A DNA stretch of 64,000 nucleotides, from positions 62,001 to 126,000 of the forward strand of contig NZ_JACHHJ010000001.1 of the NCBI RefSeq assembly GCF_014207655.1. The letters are read 5' to 3'. Below the pieces are notes generated by a model that worked only from the letters and a program-made list of their open reading frames with translations, was not told where the DNA came from and ran no database searches. The number at the start of each line of letters is the position of its first letter. Positions within the stretch are counted from its first letter, which is position 1. A program made the position numbers and the translations under genes. This DNA is from Geomicrobium halophilum. Lineage in GTDB: Bacteria > Bacillota > Bacilli > Bacillales > Marinococcaceae. Positions 53,507-63,068 of this stretch are shown here, piece after piece.

Positions 53507-54814
53507 ATGTCAACGAAACACGAACAAATTCTGCAGCATATTACTCATCTAGGGATCGGTGAGAAAATCTCCGTCCGCCGGATTGCTAAATCCTTAAATG
53601 TGAGCGAAGGTACCGCTTATCGCGCCATCAAGGAGGCGGAAAACCAAGGGCTCGTTACGACGATCGAGCGTGTCGGAACGATCCGGGTTGAGAAGAAAAA
53701 AGAAAACTTCGAACATCTTACATTTGCTGAAGTGGTGAATATCGTGGATGGACAAGTCCTCGGCGGACGGGATGGCTTACATAAAACATTGCAGCGATTC
53801 GTCATCGGGGCAATGAAAATGGAAGCGATGATGCGCTACGTAGAACCCGGCAACTTACTTATAGTGGGAAATCGTTATCAAGTACACCAGCTGGCATTGG
53901 AGGCAGGAGCGGCAGTTTTAATTACGGGCGGCTTTGATACGAATGAAGAAACCATTGCATATGCCAATGAATATTCTCTTCCGGTCATTACCACAAGCTA
54001 TGATACGTTTACTGTTGCCAGCATGATTAACCGTGCGATCTACGATCAATTGATTAAAAAAGAGATTGTCCTTGTCGAGGACATATTGATTCCACTTCAG
54101 GAAACGTATTTTCTAACGACCGAACATATGGTTGAACGCTGGCATCAACTAAATAGCGATACGAGTCACAGCCGTTTTCCAGTTGTAAGCAATGATATGA
54201 AGGTAAAAGGGATGGTTGCAGCAAAAGACATTTTGTCCATGAAAGAAAGTGCTCCGGTTGAGAAAGTCATGACGAAAGAACCCATTACAGTTAACGCTCA
54301 TACCTCATTAGCATCAGCAGTACATGTGATGGTGTGGGAGGGGATTGAATTGCTCCCCGTTGTTGATGACCAGAGCCATCTGATCGGGGTTATTAGCCGG
54401 CAGGATGTATTAAAGGCACTACAGGTTGCTCATCGGCAGCCACATGTCGGGGATACGCTTGATGATGTGATCACCGGGCGTGTGGAAGAAGCGCCAATGG
54501 GATCGGTATATGACTATGTTTGCCATTTGTCGCCGCAAATGACGAATCCAATTGGAATGATTTCCTATGGGGTATTGTCGACGTTGGTAACAGAAGTAGG
54601 CAGCCGTCTGCTCCGCCGCCATCGAAAGGGAGATCTTGTCGTAGAAAATCTATCTCTTTATTTTTTGAAGCCAGTACAAATTGAGAGTAAAATTGAGATG
54701 AGAGGCAAAATCCTGGAAGTCAGCCGCAAGAGCGGAAAAGTCGACGTTGAATTGTTCTTTGAAGACGAACTTGTAGGCAAAGGGTTAATGATGGCGCAAT
54801 TGTTAGAAAGATAA
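53507..54814 (+). CDS. ytoI: YtoI: HTH-DRTGG-CBS-thioesterase-like protein
   Basis: A 435-residue multidomain protein. Residues ~1-65 are a DeoR/GntR-like winged helix (VRRIAKSLNVSEGTAYRAIK). A DRTGG domain follows (FVIGAMKMEAMMRYVEPGNL, LITGGFD). Residues ~195-310 are two CBS repeats (SRFPVVSNDMKVKGMVAAKD, LLPVVDDQSHLIGVISRQDV), and the C-terminal ~120 residues are hotdog thioesterase-like (MGSVYDYVCHLSPQMTNPIG). CBS domains suggest a nucleotide ligand. Function unknown. Its usual neighbour ytpI is next, convergent. Confidence 0.9.
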   Translation: MSTKHEQILQHITHLGIGEKISVRRIAKSLNVSEGTAYRAIKEAENQGLVTTIERVGTIRVEKKKENFEHLTFAEVVNIVDGQVLGGRDGLHKTLQRFVIGAMKMEAMMRYVEPGNLLIVGNRYQVHQLALEAGAAVLITGGFDTNEETIAYANEYSLPVITTSYDTFTVASMINRAIYDQLIKKEIVLVEDILIPLQETYFLTTEHMVERWHQLNSDTSHSRFPVVSNDMKVKGMVAAKDILSMKESAPVEKVMTKEPITVNAHTSLASAVHVMVWEGIELLPVVDDQSHLIGVISRQDVLKALQVAHRQPHVGDTLDDVITGRVEEAPMGSVYDYVCHLSPQMTNPIGMISYGVLSTLVTEVGSRLLRRHRKGDLVVENLSLYFLKPVQIESKIEMRGKILEVSRKSGKVDVELFFEDELVGKGLMMAQLLER

Positions 54815-54823
54815 TAGAAAAAA

Positions 54824-54854
54824 GCATGACCTAGGGATAGGACATGCTGCATTT
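54824..54854. terminator. Terminator between convergent ytoI and ytpI
   Basis: GCATG and CCTA pair with TAGG and CATGC around a short loop; A/T flanks on both sides allow use from either strand. Confidence 0.6.
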
Positions 54855-55163
54855 TCATTCCGCACGTAGTGTTTCAGCTTCTTCTTTCGCAGCAGGGAGG
54901 ATCATTCGGTACGATTTAATCCCGAATATCACGTAAACGAGCCCGAGTGCTGCGAAAATAAGCCCTACGATGAACTCAACGACACTAAATGGCGGGAGGA
55001 CAAATAAGATCCCCGGAGCCAGAATAAATGCCCCGAGAGAGGTCATCGCTTTTGTTTGATACCATTGTTTAACAGCTTGACCAGAAACGCGGAATCTCTT
55101 AAATTTATAAAAAACATAAAGCGCTAATGCGATCGTCATGATTATAATCGCAACGACACCCAT
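54855..55163 (-). CDS. ytpI: YtpI family membrane protein
   Basis: A 102-residue protein; ATG 55163 is seven bases after AGGAGG, ATG 55169 too close. Three hydrophobic helices (VVAIIIMTIALALYVFYKF, SLGAFILAPGILFVLPP, FIVGLIFAALGLVYVIFG) and the conserved QWYQTKAMTSLGAF stretch match YtpI of Bacillus. Function unknown. Leftward, between ytoI and nrnA. Confidence 0.88.
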   Translation of the reverse strand: MGVVAIIIMTIALALYVFYKFKRFRVSGQAVKQWYQTKAMTSLGAFILAPGILFVLPPFSVVEFIVGLIFAALGLVYVIFGIKSYRMILPAAKEEAETLRAE

Positions 55164-55255
55164 CACCATTCCTCCTTACAAGTCTAGTGTACCGTTTTTA
55201 CAGCCTTAAAGAAAGCGTAAAGCAAAAGATGACAACAAAAAAGAGGAGCTAAAAA

Positions 55256-56203
55256 ATGCAACAGGAACTATTTGATACAATAGCTGCCCATGAGCGTATT
55301 ATTATTTGCCGTCACGAACGACCGGACCCGGACGCTATCGGTTCACAAGCCGGTCTTGCCAGGTTAATCGAAATCAATACTGGGAAAAAGGTAATGCTTG
55401 CCGGAGAAGAGGAACCTTCCCTTCGCTTTTTAGCGAGGATGGATCATATCGAGGATGCTGATTTTACGGAGTCGCTTGTTATCGTTTGTGACACAGCGAA
55501 TACGGGACGGATTGATGATCAACGATACAAACTTGCGAAGGAGTTGTTTAAAGTTGATCATCACCCAGAAACTGATCTTTATTCCAAACTTGCCTGGGTA
55601 GATCAGTCCTTTAGTTCAACATCGGAGATGATTGTCCAGTGGTATATGCAAGTGGCAGCTGAACACGACTGGAAGCTCGATGACGAATGCGCCCGCCTTT
55701 TATACGCGGGGATCGTTGGAGATACGGGGCGTTTTATGCACCCGAATACGACCGCTCGCACGTTCGAAGCCGTTCAACTCCTATTTGAACGGACGTTTGA
55801 CATCCGGGAGTTATTCAATGAAATGTATAAAAAACCCCTTTCGCTTTTACGTCTTGAGGGAGAGGTGCTCTCGAATTTTACGTTAAGTGAAAACGGGGTT
55901 GGAGTCATTACGTTGCATCAAGACCAACTTCAGCGATATCAAATCAGTGTGAATGAATCATCGGCACTTGTCCATTCCGTTTCCTCGGTTGAAGGGGTCG
56001 TTGCCTGGGTTACTTTTGTTGAACTGGAAGACGGGAGCTATCGGGTGAGGTTACGGTCAAAAGGGCCTGTAATTAACGAACTTGCCGCCCGTTTTCAAGG
56101 AGGCGGACATCCGCTCGCTGCGGGTGCTTCTGTGAAAAATGAAGAGGAGCAAAAGCAAGTCATAGAACAACTTGAGCAAATTTGTGCCGCTTATCATTCA
56201 TAG
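55256..56203 (+). CDS. nrnA: Bifunctional oligoribonuclease and PAP phosphatase NrnA
   Basis: A 315-residue DHH-DHHA1 phosphoesterase. DHH motifs: RHERPDPDAIGSQAGL, VIVCDTANTGRIDD, VDHHPETD, LYAGIVGDTGRFMH. The C-terminal DHHA1 domain ends FQGGGHPLAAGASV. It degrades nanoRNAs and dephosphorylates 3',5'-pAp, and also acts on c-di-AMP-derived pApA in family members. ATG 55256 is used. Convergent with ytrI, only three bases apart, with no clear terminator. Confidence 0.95.
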   Translation: MQQELFDTIAAHERIIICRHERPDPDAIGSQAGLARLIEINTGKKVMLAGEEEPSLRFLARMDHIEDADFTESLVIVCDTANTGRIDDQRYKLAKELFKVDHHPETDLYSKLAWVDQSFSSTSEMIVQWYMQVAAEHDWKLDDECARLLYAGIVGDTGRFMHPNTTARTFEAVQLLFERTFDIRELFNEMYKKPLSLLRLEGEVLSNFTLSENGVGVITLHQDQLQRYQISVNESSALVHSVSSVEGVVAWVTFVELEDGSYRVRLRSKGPVINELAARFQGGGHPLAAGASVKNEEEQKQVIEQLEQICAAYHS

Positions 56204-56206
56204 AAT

Positions 56207-56725
56207 TCAATCCTCCGAAACAGGTACAATCTCTACATGGAGTTCAAGCGTTCGATAGAGCGTCACTTGCTTGACAAGAAGATTATATTCATAGTCATTA
56301 GAAGGAAAGCGTTTATTTTCTATTGTACTGAGGAGAAGTTCACGATTTTCAGCAACGCTATCGACTTCTTGTTCTAATAGGTGTTCAAGCTCTTCGATCG
56401 CTTGTTGTTCGAGATCATAGAGCGCAAGCTCACTAAGGCGGCTCTCGTTTTCATTTTCGAAGATAATTGAGATCTCTTCAATAATAAAGGGGGATTCCCC
56501 TTCTTCGTTTGTTTCATTATTTTCCTCTTCCCGTTCCCTGAGCAGTTCAAGGTTGCCCTCCAGTTGATTAATGGTTAATTCATTTTTCCGAAGCTCAACT
56601 ACCATATCTTCCTGGGTTTTGCCAAACTGATAAAGGAAGACGCACCAACCAATGAGGGCGCCAATGATTACACCTGCTAAAAATCTTTGCCAGCCGGGGC
56701 GGCGATAATAGGGCGGGATTCTCAT
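56207..56725 (-). CDS. ytrI: Sporulation membrane protein YtrI
   Basis: A 172-residue protein; ATG 56725 overlaps the ytrH stop (ATGA). A basic N-terminus (MRIPPYYRRPGWQRF) and one membrane helix (LAGVIIGALIGWCVFLYQFG) are followed by a Glu-rich coiled coil and a beta-rich C-terminus. The position after ytrH and the single-helix design match Bacillus YtrI, a mother-cell protein needed for efficient sporulation. Exact role unknown. Confidence 0.88.
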   Translation of the reverse strand: MRIPPYYRRPGWQRFLAGVIIGALIGWCVFLYQFGKTQEDMVVELRKNELTINQLEGNLELLREREEENNETNEEGESPFIIEEISIIFENENESRLSELALYDLEQQAIEELEHLLEQEVDSVAENRELLLSTIENKRFPSNDYEYNLLVKQVTLYRTLELHVEIVPVSED

Positions 56726-57060
56726 GGATACATCTGTTCCTGTGTAATCCATTGAATAATCAGCGTTCCGGCGTTTGCTCCTGATAATGCGGCCAAAAGC
56801 ATGCATACCGTTTTATAAATATCGATGTGTGTACCGTAAAATAGCCCGCGTTCCAGGCTGGTAATCGCATCAAAAGTCCCGCCAATTGCAGCAACAAGCG
56901 CCCAAATTTTTAAGCTGCCAGCTAGATCGTGGATCGTTGTGAGTGGCGGTTTCCCTATGATGAAAGCCCCAATTCCGCCGATAAGCGCCCCCCCTAAAAC
57001 GACGCCAAAGGCAACGAAAAAATCAACAACCAATGTGGCAGCAAAATCCCGGTTAAACAT
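56722..57060 (-). CDS. ytrH: Sporulation membrane protein YtrH
   Basis: A 112-residue protein with three membrane helices (DFFVAFGVVLGGALIGGIGA, LKIWALVAAIGGTFDAI, TVCMLLAALSGANAGTLII). It matches YtrH of Bacillus, which with YtrI is expressed in the mother cell under sigma-E. Together with ytrI and gerW it marks a spore former. It starts at ATG 57060 and is coupled to ytrI through a four-base overlap. Confidence 0.92.
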   Translation of the reverse strand: MFNRDFAATLVVDFFVAFGVVLGGALIGGIGAFIIGKPPLTTIHDLAGSLKIWALVAAIGGTFDAITSLERGLFYGTHIDIYKTVCMLLAALSGANAGTLIIQWITQEQMYP

Positions 57061-57164
57061 AATGAATGCCCCTTTCTGTTGAAGCCAGCAAATTGCTCAA
57101 CTGAGCAAGGACCGTCTTCTTTCATGTATAATCTACATTAGGCCAAGTTATGCTTATCTACTTT

Positions 57165-57262
57165 TAGAGGATGTTTAAAATACATGACGTGTGAGACCCG
57201 GTGCTAGCACTCTCTGAACGTCACACATACGTATGAGAAAGATCAGCTTTTTCCGTCGTGCG
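57165..57262. repeat. Degenerate copy of the MITE-like element
   Basis: TTTTAGAGGATGTTTAAAAT resembles the family left end, with substitutions. An interior stretch (CATACGTATGAGAAAGATC, then TTTTTCCGTCGTGCGAG) resembles interiors of other copies. The right end is not clear; it lies just before dnaE. Confidence 0.4.
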
Positions 57263-57332
57263 AGAATTTTACTTTCGAAATAACTTATGTCCTCCAATTT
57301 GCATAAACACTTTTAATCAAGGTGGGTTCCCC

Positions 57333-60300
57333 GTGGATGATTTTATTCATGTACAAGTGCGAAGTGAGTATAGTTTACTGACGAGCACGTGCCGCATTGA
57401 CGAACTCATTGACCAAGCGGCTTCTCTCGGTTTTTCTGCGCTTGCGCTCACAGATCGAAATGTCATGTACGGCACTCACAAGTTTTTCGAACGCTGCAAA
57501 CAAAAAGGGATCAAGCCGCTCCTTGGCTTGGAATTAGATGTCCAATTTCAAAACGGAACCACTGGGTTGTTTCTTTTACAAGCCATCAATCTTAAGGGAT
57601 ATCAACAATTGCTGAGGTTGTCGTCGCATGCCCAATCTACGCCGGCATCTGGTGTACAGGCTGACTTTTTTTACCAACATTGCAGTGATGTGATGATCAT
57701 TCTCCCGGAGAAAACCAGCTTTCTTGCGCATGTGCTGCAAAAAGAGGGAAGGGAAGCAGCGAGGGAAGCGGTCCGTGAGCTGAAGGAGAAGTTGGGGGAT
57801 GAAGAACGGTTGTATGCCGGCTGCCTACCGCCCTATGTACTGGAGGATGCAGAGCATCGGGATTGGGTGACGTTTATCGAGGATGTCAATATAAAACGTG
57901 TGGCTTGCGGCAATGTTGCTTTTTTAAAAGAGGAGGATGAAAAGTGGAGGCGTTGTTTAGAAGCGATTCGCTCTAATCGTCCTATTGAAAAGGTAAGTCC
58001 GTTGGAATGGCAAGAAGAAAATCATCTTTTTTCCAAATCCTTTGCGAGCGAGGCATGGGCAAAGGATGAAAAAGCACGCTTAAATACAGTCGATATTGCC
58101 CGTCGATGTACCGTTGATCTCCATCAATTAAAAACAACGCTTCCATCATTTGAGGAGAATGCAAAAGATAAATTAAGGTCGCTATGTTTTCAAGGTGCCA
58201 CCGAACGCTATGGGAAAATGACCGACGAAGTGGCCCAGCGTTTACATCATGAACTTGGTGTTATTTCAAAAATTGGTTTTGAGGATTATTTTCTTATCGT
58301 TTGGGATTTTATGGATTATGCCAGAAAGGCGGGAATATTAACGGGGCCTGGAAGAGGGTCGGCAGCTGGATCGATCGTTGCTTACTGTCTTTACATAACC
58401 GATGTTGATCCACTTGCTTTCGGCCTTTTGTTTGAACGATTTTTAAACGAATCGCGTTCCTCTTCATTGCCGGATATTGATATTGACTTTCCTGACCACC
58501 GCCGTGAAGAAATCATTTCGTATGTCCGTAATAAATACGGCTCTCAACACGTGGGTCAAATTATCACCTTTGGTACATTTGGAGGACGTGCAGCACTGAG
58601 GGATGCTGGAAAGGCGTTGGGGACACCGCAAAAGCTTCTTGAGAGAATTCTGCGCATGCTTCCCCCATCCAGTCAATTTTCATCACTAACAGAATATCGA
58701 AAGAAAGATGAAAAGCTGCTGGAATTGTTAGGTGAAAACGACCTTGCGTATACACTCTTTCAATATGCTGAAGCCATCGAAGGTCTCCCCCGGCATACGT
58801 CATTGCATGCGGCTGGGGTGGTCTTTAGTAAGAAGCCGATATCAGAGCTGATCCCTACGGTTCAGGGACAATTAACTGAAGTCACACAATTTCCCATGGG
58901 TGATTTAGAAGCCTATGGTTTGTTAAAAATCGATTTTCTTGGTTTGAGAAACCTGACACTATTGGAACATCTTCGTGATCGAATCAAAGATAAATATAAC
59001 GTAAACGTTAACCCGAAGTTCATTCCTATTAAAGATCCGAAAACGTTCCGCATGCTCGCAGCGGGTGAAACGACCGGAATTTTCCAATTTGAATCGACGG
59101 GAATGCAACAAGTGTTGAAAAAATTGCAACCGACGACATTTGAAGATTTAGTAGCGGTAAATGCCCTCTATCGACCGGGGCCGATGCGGCAAATCGATGT
59201 GTATATTGATGGCAAGCATGGACGTAGGATGATTCAATATGTTCATCCCGATCTAAAACCGATTCTTTCATCCACCTATGGAGTTATGGTGTATCAAGAA
59301 CAAATTATGCAAGTAGCTGCTCAAATCGCCGGGTATTCGCTTTCGCAAGCCGATTTACTCCGTAGAGCCGTAAGTAAGAAGGATCGAGCAGAGCTGGAAA
59401 AAGAAAAATCCACGTTCATTGCGGGGGCCTTGAAAAATGGTTACCATCAGGCGACGGCGGAACAAATTTATTCCTGGATTTTACGTTTCGCCGAATATGG
59501 ATTTAATCGCAGCCACGCGGTGGCCTACAGTTTTATTGCTTATCAGTTGGCGTATGTCAAAGCGCATTACCCACTTGTTTTTTTCTCTGCCTATATGAAT
59601 ATGGTAGAGAATGACAACGAACGATTGAATCGAGCCATGAGAGAAATCAAGCAGCAAGACTTTAAGATGTATCCACCATCGATTAACAAGAGTACTGATC
59701 ACTTTGGGATTGAGGAAAATGGCTTGCGATTTCCCTTGCAAATCATCGCTGGTGTCGGCCGCCAAATGACAAAACAGATCATCAAGGAAAGAAAGAATGA
59801 GGCTTTTACAAGTTTTATCCAATTCTGTGAACGTACCGCACATTTATCGATTCATCACCGTATGCTCACGAATCTCGTTAAAGCAGGTACGTTTGATGAG
59901 CTTCATAGCGACCGGGCAATGCTGCTCGCTTCTATCGACCGTGCCCTTGAGTTTGTCGATTTTCATAAAGATTTAGGACAACTATTTCAGCAGGGCACTG
60001 GTGATTTCCGCTATGCTGACGCGACCCCTTTGCGTTTGGAAGAACGTTATTCCTTCGAGAAAGAAGTGACGAACTTTTACATGAGTGGCCACCCGCTTGA
60101 TCAATACACAGATATTATAAACATGCGTGACGCTCTTGCTATCGTCGATGTAGAGAGTGCTCCTGTTAACCAACACATTTGGATCATCGGCTTTATTGAC
60201 TATGTTAAGCAAATCCGTACGAAAAACGGGCAAACGATGGCCTTCCTGCAACTAAGCGATGAGAGTGCTGTGTGCGAGGTCGTCTTATTCCCGGACGTTT

Positions 60301-60665
60301 ATCGAAAAGTAAACCCATTATTGCAAGAACACTATTATGCATTTGTATGCGGGAAACGAACGGTCGATCAGTATGGGAATAAAGTGATCGCAGAAACTTT
60401 GCACCCTGTGGAAAGGGCTCAAGAAGACGCAAAAACCGCCCTCTATATTAAATTAGAAGATACCTCTGATACAGCTGTACAAGTTAGGAAGCTGAAAGGT
60501 ATGCTTCAGAAACAGCCCGGTTTTTCCCAAGTACGAGTGTTTAACGAAACAAAACAACGATTATACGCGTTAGATGACCACTACCGCGTACACATTAACG
60601 ATGAGCTTCGTGCTAACTTAAAGCGGTTTTTCGGTGAAGAAAATGTGGCTGAACAAGCGATTTGA
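57333..60665 (+). CDS. dnaE: DNA polymerase III alpha subunit DnaE
   Basis: A 1110-residue replicative polymerase. GTG 57333 after AAGGTGGG gives MDDFIHVQVRSEYSLLTSTC, the normal N-terminus; the longer frame from 57258 is not used. Domains in order: PHP (HVQVRSEYSLL, ALTDRNVMYG), polymerase palm with PDIDIDF at about residues 380-386, GPGRGSAAGSIVAYCL and FPMGDLEAYGLLKIDFLGLR, then a helix-hairpin-helix region and C-terminal OB-fold (IGFIDYVKQIRTKNGQTMAF). It extends primers, mainly on the lagging strand, in concert with PolC. Length agrees with B. subtilis DnaE. Confidence 0.96.
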   Translation: MDDFIHVQVRSEYSLLTSTCRIDELIDQAASLGFSALALTDRNVMYGTHKFFERCKQKGIKPLLGLELDVQFQNGTTGLFLLQAINLKGYQQLLRLSSHAQSTPASGVQADFFYQHCSDVMIILPEKTSFLAHVLQKEGREAAREAVRELKEKLGDEERLYAGCLPPYVLEDAEHRDWVTFIEDVNIKRVACGNVAFLKEEDEKWRRCLEAIRSNRPIEKVSPLEWQEENHLFSKSFASEAWAKDEKARLNTVDIARRCTVDLHQLKTTLPSFEENAKDKLRSLCFQGATERYGKMTDEVAQRLHHELGVISKIGFEDYFLIVWDFMDYARKAGILTGPGRGSAAGSIVAYCLYITDVDPLAFGLLFERFLNESRSSSLPDIDIDFPDHRREEIISYVRNKYGSQHVGQIITFGTFGGRAALRDAGKALGTPQKLLERILRMLPPSSQFSSLTEYRKKDEKLLELLGENDLAYTLFQYAEAIEGLPRHTSLHAAGVVFSKKPISELIPTVQGQLTEVTQFPMGDLEAYGLLKIDFLGLRNLTLLEHLRDRIKDKYNVNVNPKFIPIKDPKTFRMLAAGETTGIFQFESTGMQQVLKKLQPTTFEDLVAVNALYRPGPMRQIDVYIDGKHGRRMIQYVHPDLKPILSSTYGVMVYQEQIMQVAAQIAGYSLSQADLLRRAVSKKDRAELEKEKSTFIAGALKNGYHQATAEQIYSWILRFAEYGFNRSHAVAYSFIAYQLAYVKAHYPLVFFSAYMNMVENDNERLNRAMREIKQQDFKMYPPSINKSTDHFGIEENGLRFPLQIIAGVGRQMTKQIIKERKNEAFTSFIQFCERTAHLSIHHRMLTNLVKAGTFDELHSDRAMLLASIDRALEFVDFHKDLGQLFQQGTGDFRYADATPLRLEERYSFEKEVTNFYMSGHPLDQYTDIINMRDALAIVDVESAPVNQHIWIIGFIDYVKQIRTKNGQTMAFLQLSDESAVCEVVLFPDVYRKVNPLLQEHYYAFVCGKRTVDQYGNKVIAETLHPVERAQEDAKTALYIKLEDTSDTAVQVRKLKGMLQKQPGFSQVRVFNETKQRLYALDDHYRVHINDELRANLKRFFGEENVAEQAI

Positions 60666-60773
60666 GCATACCCAGGTTGATGTTTGGAGCTCTGTAATGT
60701 AATCCTAATAAGAATAAATAGACAATAGAATTGTGAATCTGAGACGAAAAAGGGTGAATGGCTTGGTCGTCTT

Positions 60774-60782
60774 TGTTATACT
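60774..60782 (+). promoter_or_regulatory. Extended -10 promoter of the malic enzyme gene
   Basis: TGTTATACT (60774-60782) is an extended -10 element. GTGAAT at 17 bp upstream is a poor -35, which an extended -10 can tolerate. About 87 bases before the start codon. Confidence 0.55.
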
Positions 60783-60868
60783 ATCAGAAAGTACAAACGA
60801 TCTTGATAGTTGAAAACGAACTGGAAACTGCACAAACCATGGATTGAATCAAAAGGAGCGTGGACATA

Positions 60869-62107
60869 TTGGCTACTACACGAGAAGAAGCGTTACATCT
60901 CCATAGACTTAAAAAAGGGAAACTAGAATCTAAAGCAAAAATTCCAGTTCGGAATACTCGTGATCTCAGTCTGGCTTATTCACCCGGGGTTGCTGAACCA
61001 TGTAAAGAAATTTTTGATGATCCCCAAAAAGTATTTGACTATACAATGAAAAGTAATATGGTGGCTGTCGTATCAAATGGGAGCGCTGTGTTAGGATTAG
61101 GCAACATAGGGGCAGATGCATCTTTACCTGTTATGGAAGGGAAGGCGGTTCTATTTAAATCTTTCGCTGGTGTTGATGCATTCCCCATTTGTTTAGATAC
61201 ATCTGATAACGAGAAAATCATTGAAACCGTTAAATTAATGGAGCCATCATTTGGCGGGGTGAACCTTGAAGATATCGCTGCCCCGCATTGCTTCATCATT
61301 GAAGAACGTTTGAAGAAAGAGACGAACATCCCTGTGTTCCACGATGATCAACATGGCACGGCAATTGTTACCCTCGCCGGACTGATCAACGCTTTGAAGG
61401 AAACAGGTAAAAACCTTTCTGATATTAAAGTCGTTTTAAATGGTGCAGGCGCTGCGGGGATTGCGATTATTAAACTTCTAAAGAGCATGGGTGTACGCGA
61501 AATGATTATGTGTGATACCCGTGGTGCTATTTATGAAGGAAGACAAACTGGGATGAACGATGTTAAGGAAAACGTAGCAAAAGTCACCAACCTTGCGAAA
61601 AAAGAGGGGTCATTATCGGAAGTGATCGAAGGAGCCGATGTCTTTATCGGGGTTTCTGTAGAAGGAGCTTTGACCAAAGAAATGGTTGCGTCTATGAGTG
61701 ATAATCCGATTATTTTCGCAATGGCAAACCCAGTTCCGGAAATTATGCCTGAAGATGCCAAGGCAGTCGGCGCAAGTGTGATCGGAACTGGACGTTCAGA
61801 TTTTCCAAATCAGGTTAATAATGTGCTTGCCTTTCCGGGAATCTTCAGGGGGGCGCTCGATGTCAATGCTACACATATTAATGAAGAAATGAAACGGGCG
61901 GCCGTGTACGCGATTGCAGACCTGATTGCTGACGAGGAGAGGTCCGCCGATTACGTCATCCCCGCTCCGTTCGATCCGCGAGTAGCCCCTGCAGTGGCAG
62001 CCGCAGTGGCGAAAACGGCGATGGAAACGGGCGTGGCCCGAAAAAATGCCGACCCCGCTGAAATTGCTGAGCGTACACGTAGAGAAGCTTTAATTGAAGA
62101 AGAATAA
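60869..62107 (+). CDS. ytsJ: NAD(P)-dependent malic enzyme (YtsJ type)
   Basis: A 412-residue enzyme. TTG 60869 is chosen: AAGGAG is ten bases upstream, whereas GTG 60860 is too close. MATTREEALHLHRLKKGKLE aligns with YtsJ. Motifs: SLAYSPGVAEPCKEI, SNGSAVLGLGNIGADASLPV, PVFHDDQHGTAIVTLAG, LNGAGAAGIAIIKLLKSMG and FAMANPVPEI. It decarboxylates malate to pyruvate, supplying NADPH. YtsJ in B. subtilis prefers NADP. The gene order dnaE-ytsJ-accD-accA is conserved. A terminator follows. Confidence 0.92.
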   Translation: MATTREEALHLHRLKKGKLESKAKIPVRNTRDLSLAYSPGVAEPCKEIFDDPQKVFDYTMKSNMVAVVSNGSAVLGLGNIGADASLPVMEGKAVLFKSFAGVDAFPICLDTSDNEKIIETVKLMEPSFGGVNLEDIAAPHCFIIEERLKKETNIPVFHDDQHGTAIVTLAGLINALKETGKNLSDIKVVLNGAGAAGIAIIKLLKSMGVREMIMCDTRGAIYEGRQTGMNDVKENVAKVTNLAKKEGSLSEVIEGADVFIGVSVEGALTKEMVASMSDNPIIFAMANPVPEIMPEDAKAVGASVIGTGRSDFPNQVNNVLAFPGIFRGALDVNATHINEEMKRAAVYAIADLIADEERSADYVIPAPFDPRVAPAVAAAVAKTAMETGVARKNADPAEIAERTRREALIEEE

Positions 62108-62119
62108 ACATCGCTCGAT

Positions 62120-62150
62120 AGCGATCGTCGGTGAAGGCGATCGCTTTTTC
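62120..62150 (+). terminator. Intrinsic terminator after ytsJ
   Basis: AGCGATCG (62120-62127) pairs with CGATCGCT (62138-62145) then TTTTT. Confidence 0.85.
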
Positions 62151-62192
62151 AAGGGATAGATGCCACGTTTTGTGAAAAAAGAGGTGAGGATT

Positions 62193-63068
62193 TTGTTTAG
62201 GGACTTGTTTTCCAAAAAAAGGAAGTATGCAACAATTCCTTCAGAACGTACGCAGCCAACGAAGATGAACGAGGGAGTCATGACAAAATGTCCCAACTGT
62301 AAGACCATCGTGTATTCCCGTGAGCTGAAGAAGCAGTTAAACGTTTGTTCTGAATGTGGACATCATTTTCGTATGACGGCCCACGAGCGTATTCAAAGTA
62401 TCGTTGACTTCGGTACATTCAAGGAAATGGATGCGGCTATGTTCTCAGGCAACCCTTTAGATTTTCCTGAGTATGAGGAAAAGCTGAACCGAGACCAACA
62501 GAAAACCGGTTTAAATGAAGCGGTTGTGACGGGTGAAGGGGAGATCGAAGGTTATCCAGTCGTTCTCGGAGTGATGGACGCCCGTTTTCGGATGGGAAGT
62601 ATGGGGGCTGTCGTTGGGGAGAAAATATCAAAGGCTATTTTGCAGGCTGAGGAAAAGAGAGCACCCCTGATCTTATTTAGTGCTTCGGGTGGGGCGCGGA
62701 TGCAAGAAGGTGTGATCAGTCTTATGCAAATGGCGAAAACAAGTGTTGCTTTGGAACGATTAGATGAAGCGAGGGTTCCATTTATCTCGATCATGACCCA
62801 CCCAACTACGGGCGGGGTGTCGGCGAGCTTTGCATCCCTCGGAGATTATAATTTTGCAGAACCGGGAGCCCTGATTGGTTTTGCTGGGAGAAGGATTATT
62901 GAACAAACGATTCGGGAAGAACTCCCTGATGATTTCCAGACTGCAGAATTTCTATTAAAGCATGGACAGCTGGATCGTGTCATTCACCGCTCGGAGTTAA
63001 AAGCTACGCTTATTAAGGTTCTAAAAATGCATGCCCGTACACCGGATGAGGAAGGAGGCCAACGATGA
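62193..63068 (+). CDS. accD: Acetyl-CoA carboxylase carboxyltransferase subunit beta
   Basis: A 291-residue protein; TTG 62193 after GAGGTGAGG gives [18 protein letters not shown], aligned with B. subtilis AccD; the frame start at 62160 is less likely. A zinc ribbon has cysteines 33, 36, 52 and 55 (CPNC, CSEC). The carboxyltransferase core shows [55 protein letters not shown] and [13 protein letters not shown]. With AccA it transfers carboxyl to acetyl-CoA, giving malonyl-CoA for fatty acid synthesis. Overlaps accA as ATGA. Confidence 0.95.
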   Translation: MFRDLFSKKRKYATIPSERTQPTKMNEGVMTKCPNCKTIVYSRELKKQLNVCSECGHHFRMTAHERIQSIVDFGTFKEMDAAMFSGNPLDFPEYEEKLNRDQQKTGLNEAVVTGEGEIEGYPVVLGVMDARFRMGSMGAVVGEKISKAILQAEEKRAPLILFSASGGARMQEGVISLMQMAKTSVALERLDEARVPFISIMTHPTTGGVSASFASLGDYNFAEPGALIGFAGRRIIEQTIREELPDDFQTAEFLLKHGQLDRVIHRSELKATLIKVLKMHARTPDEEGGQR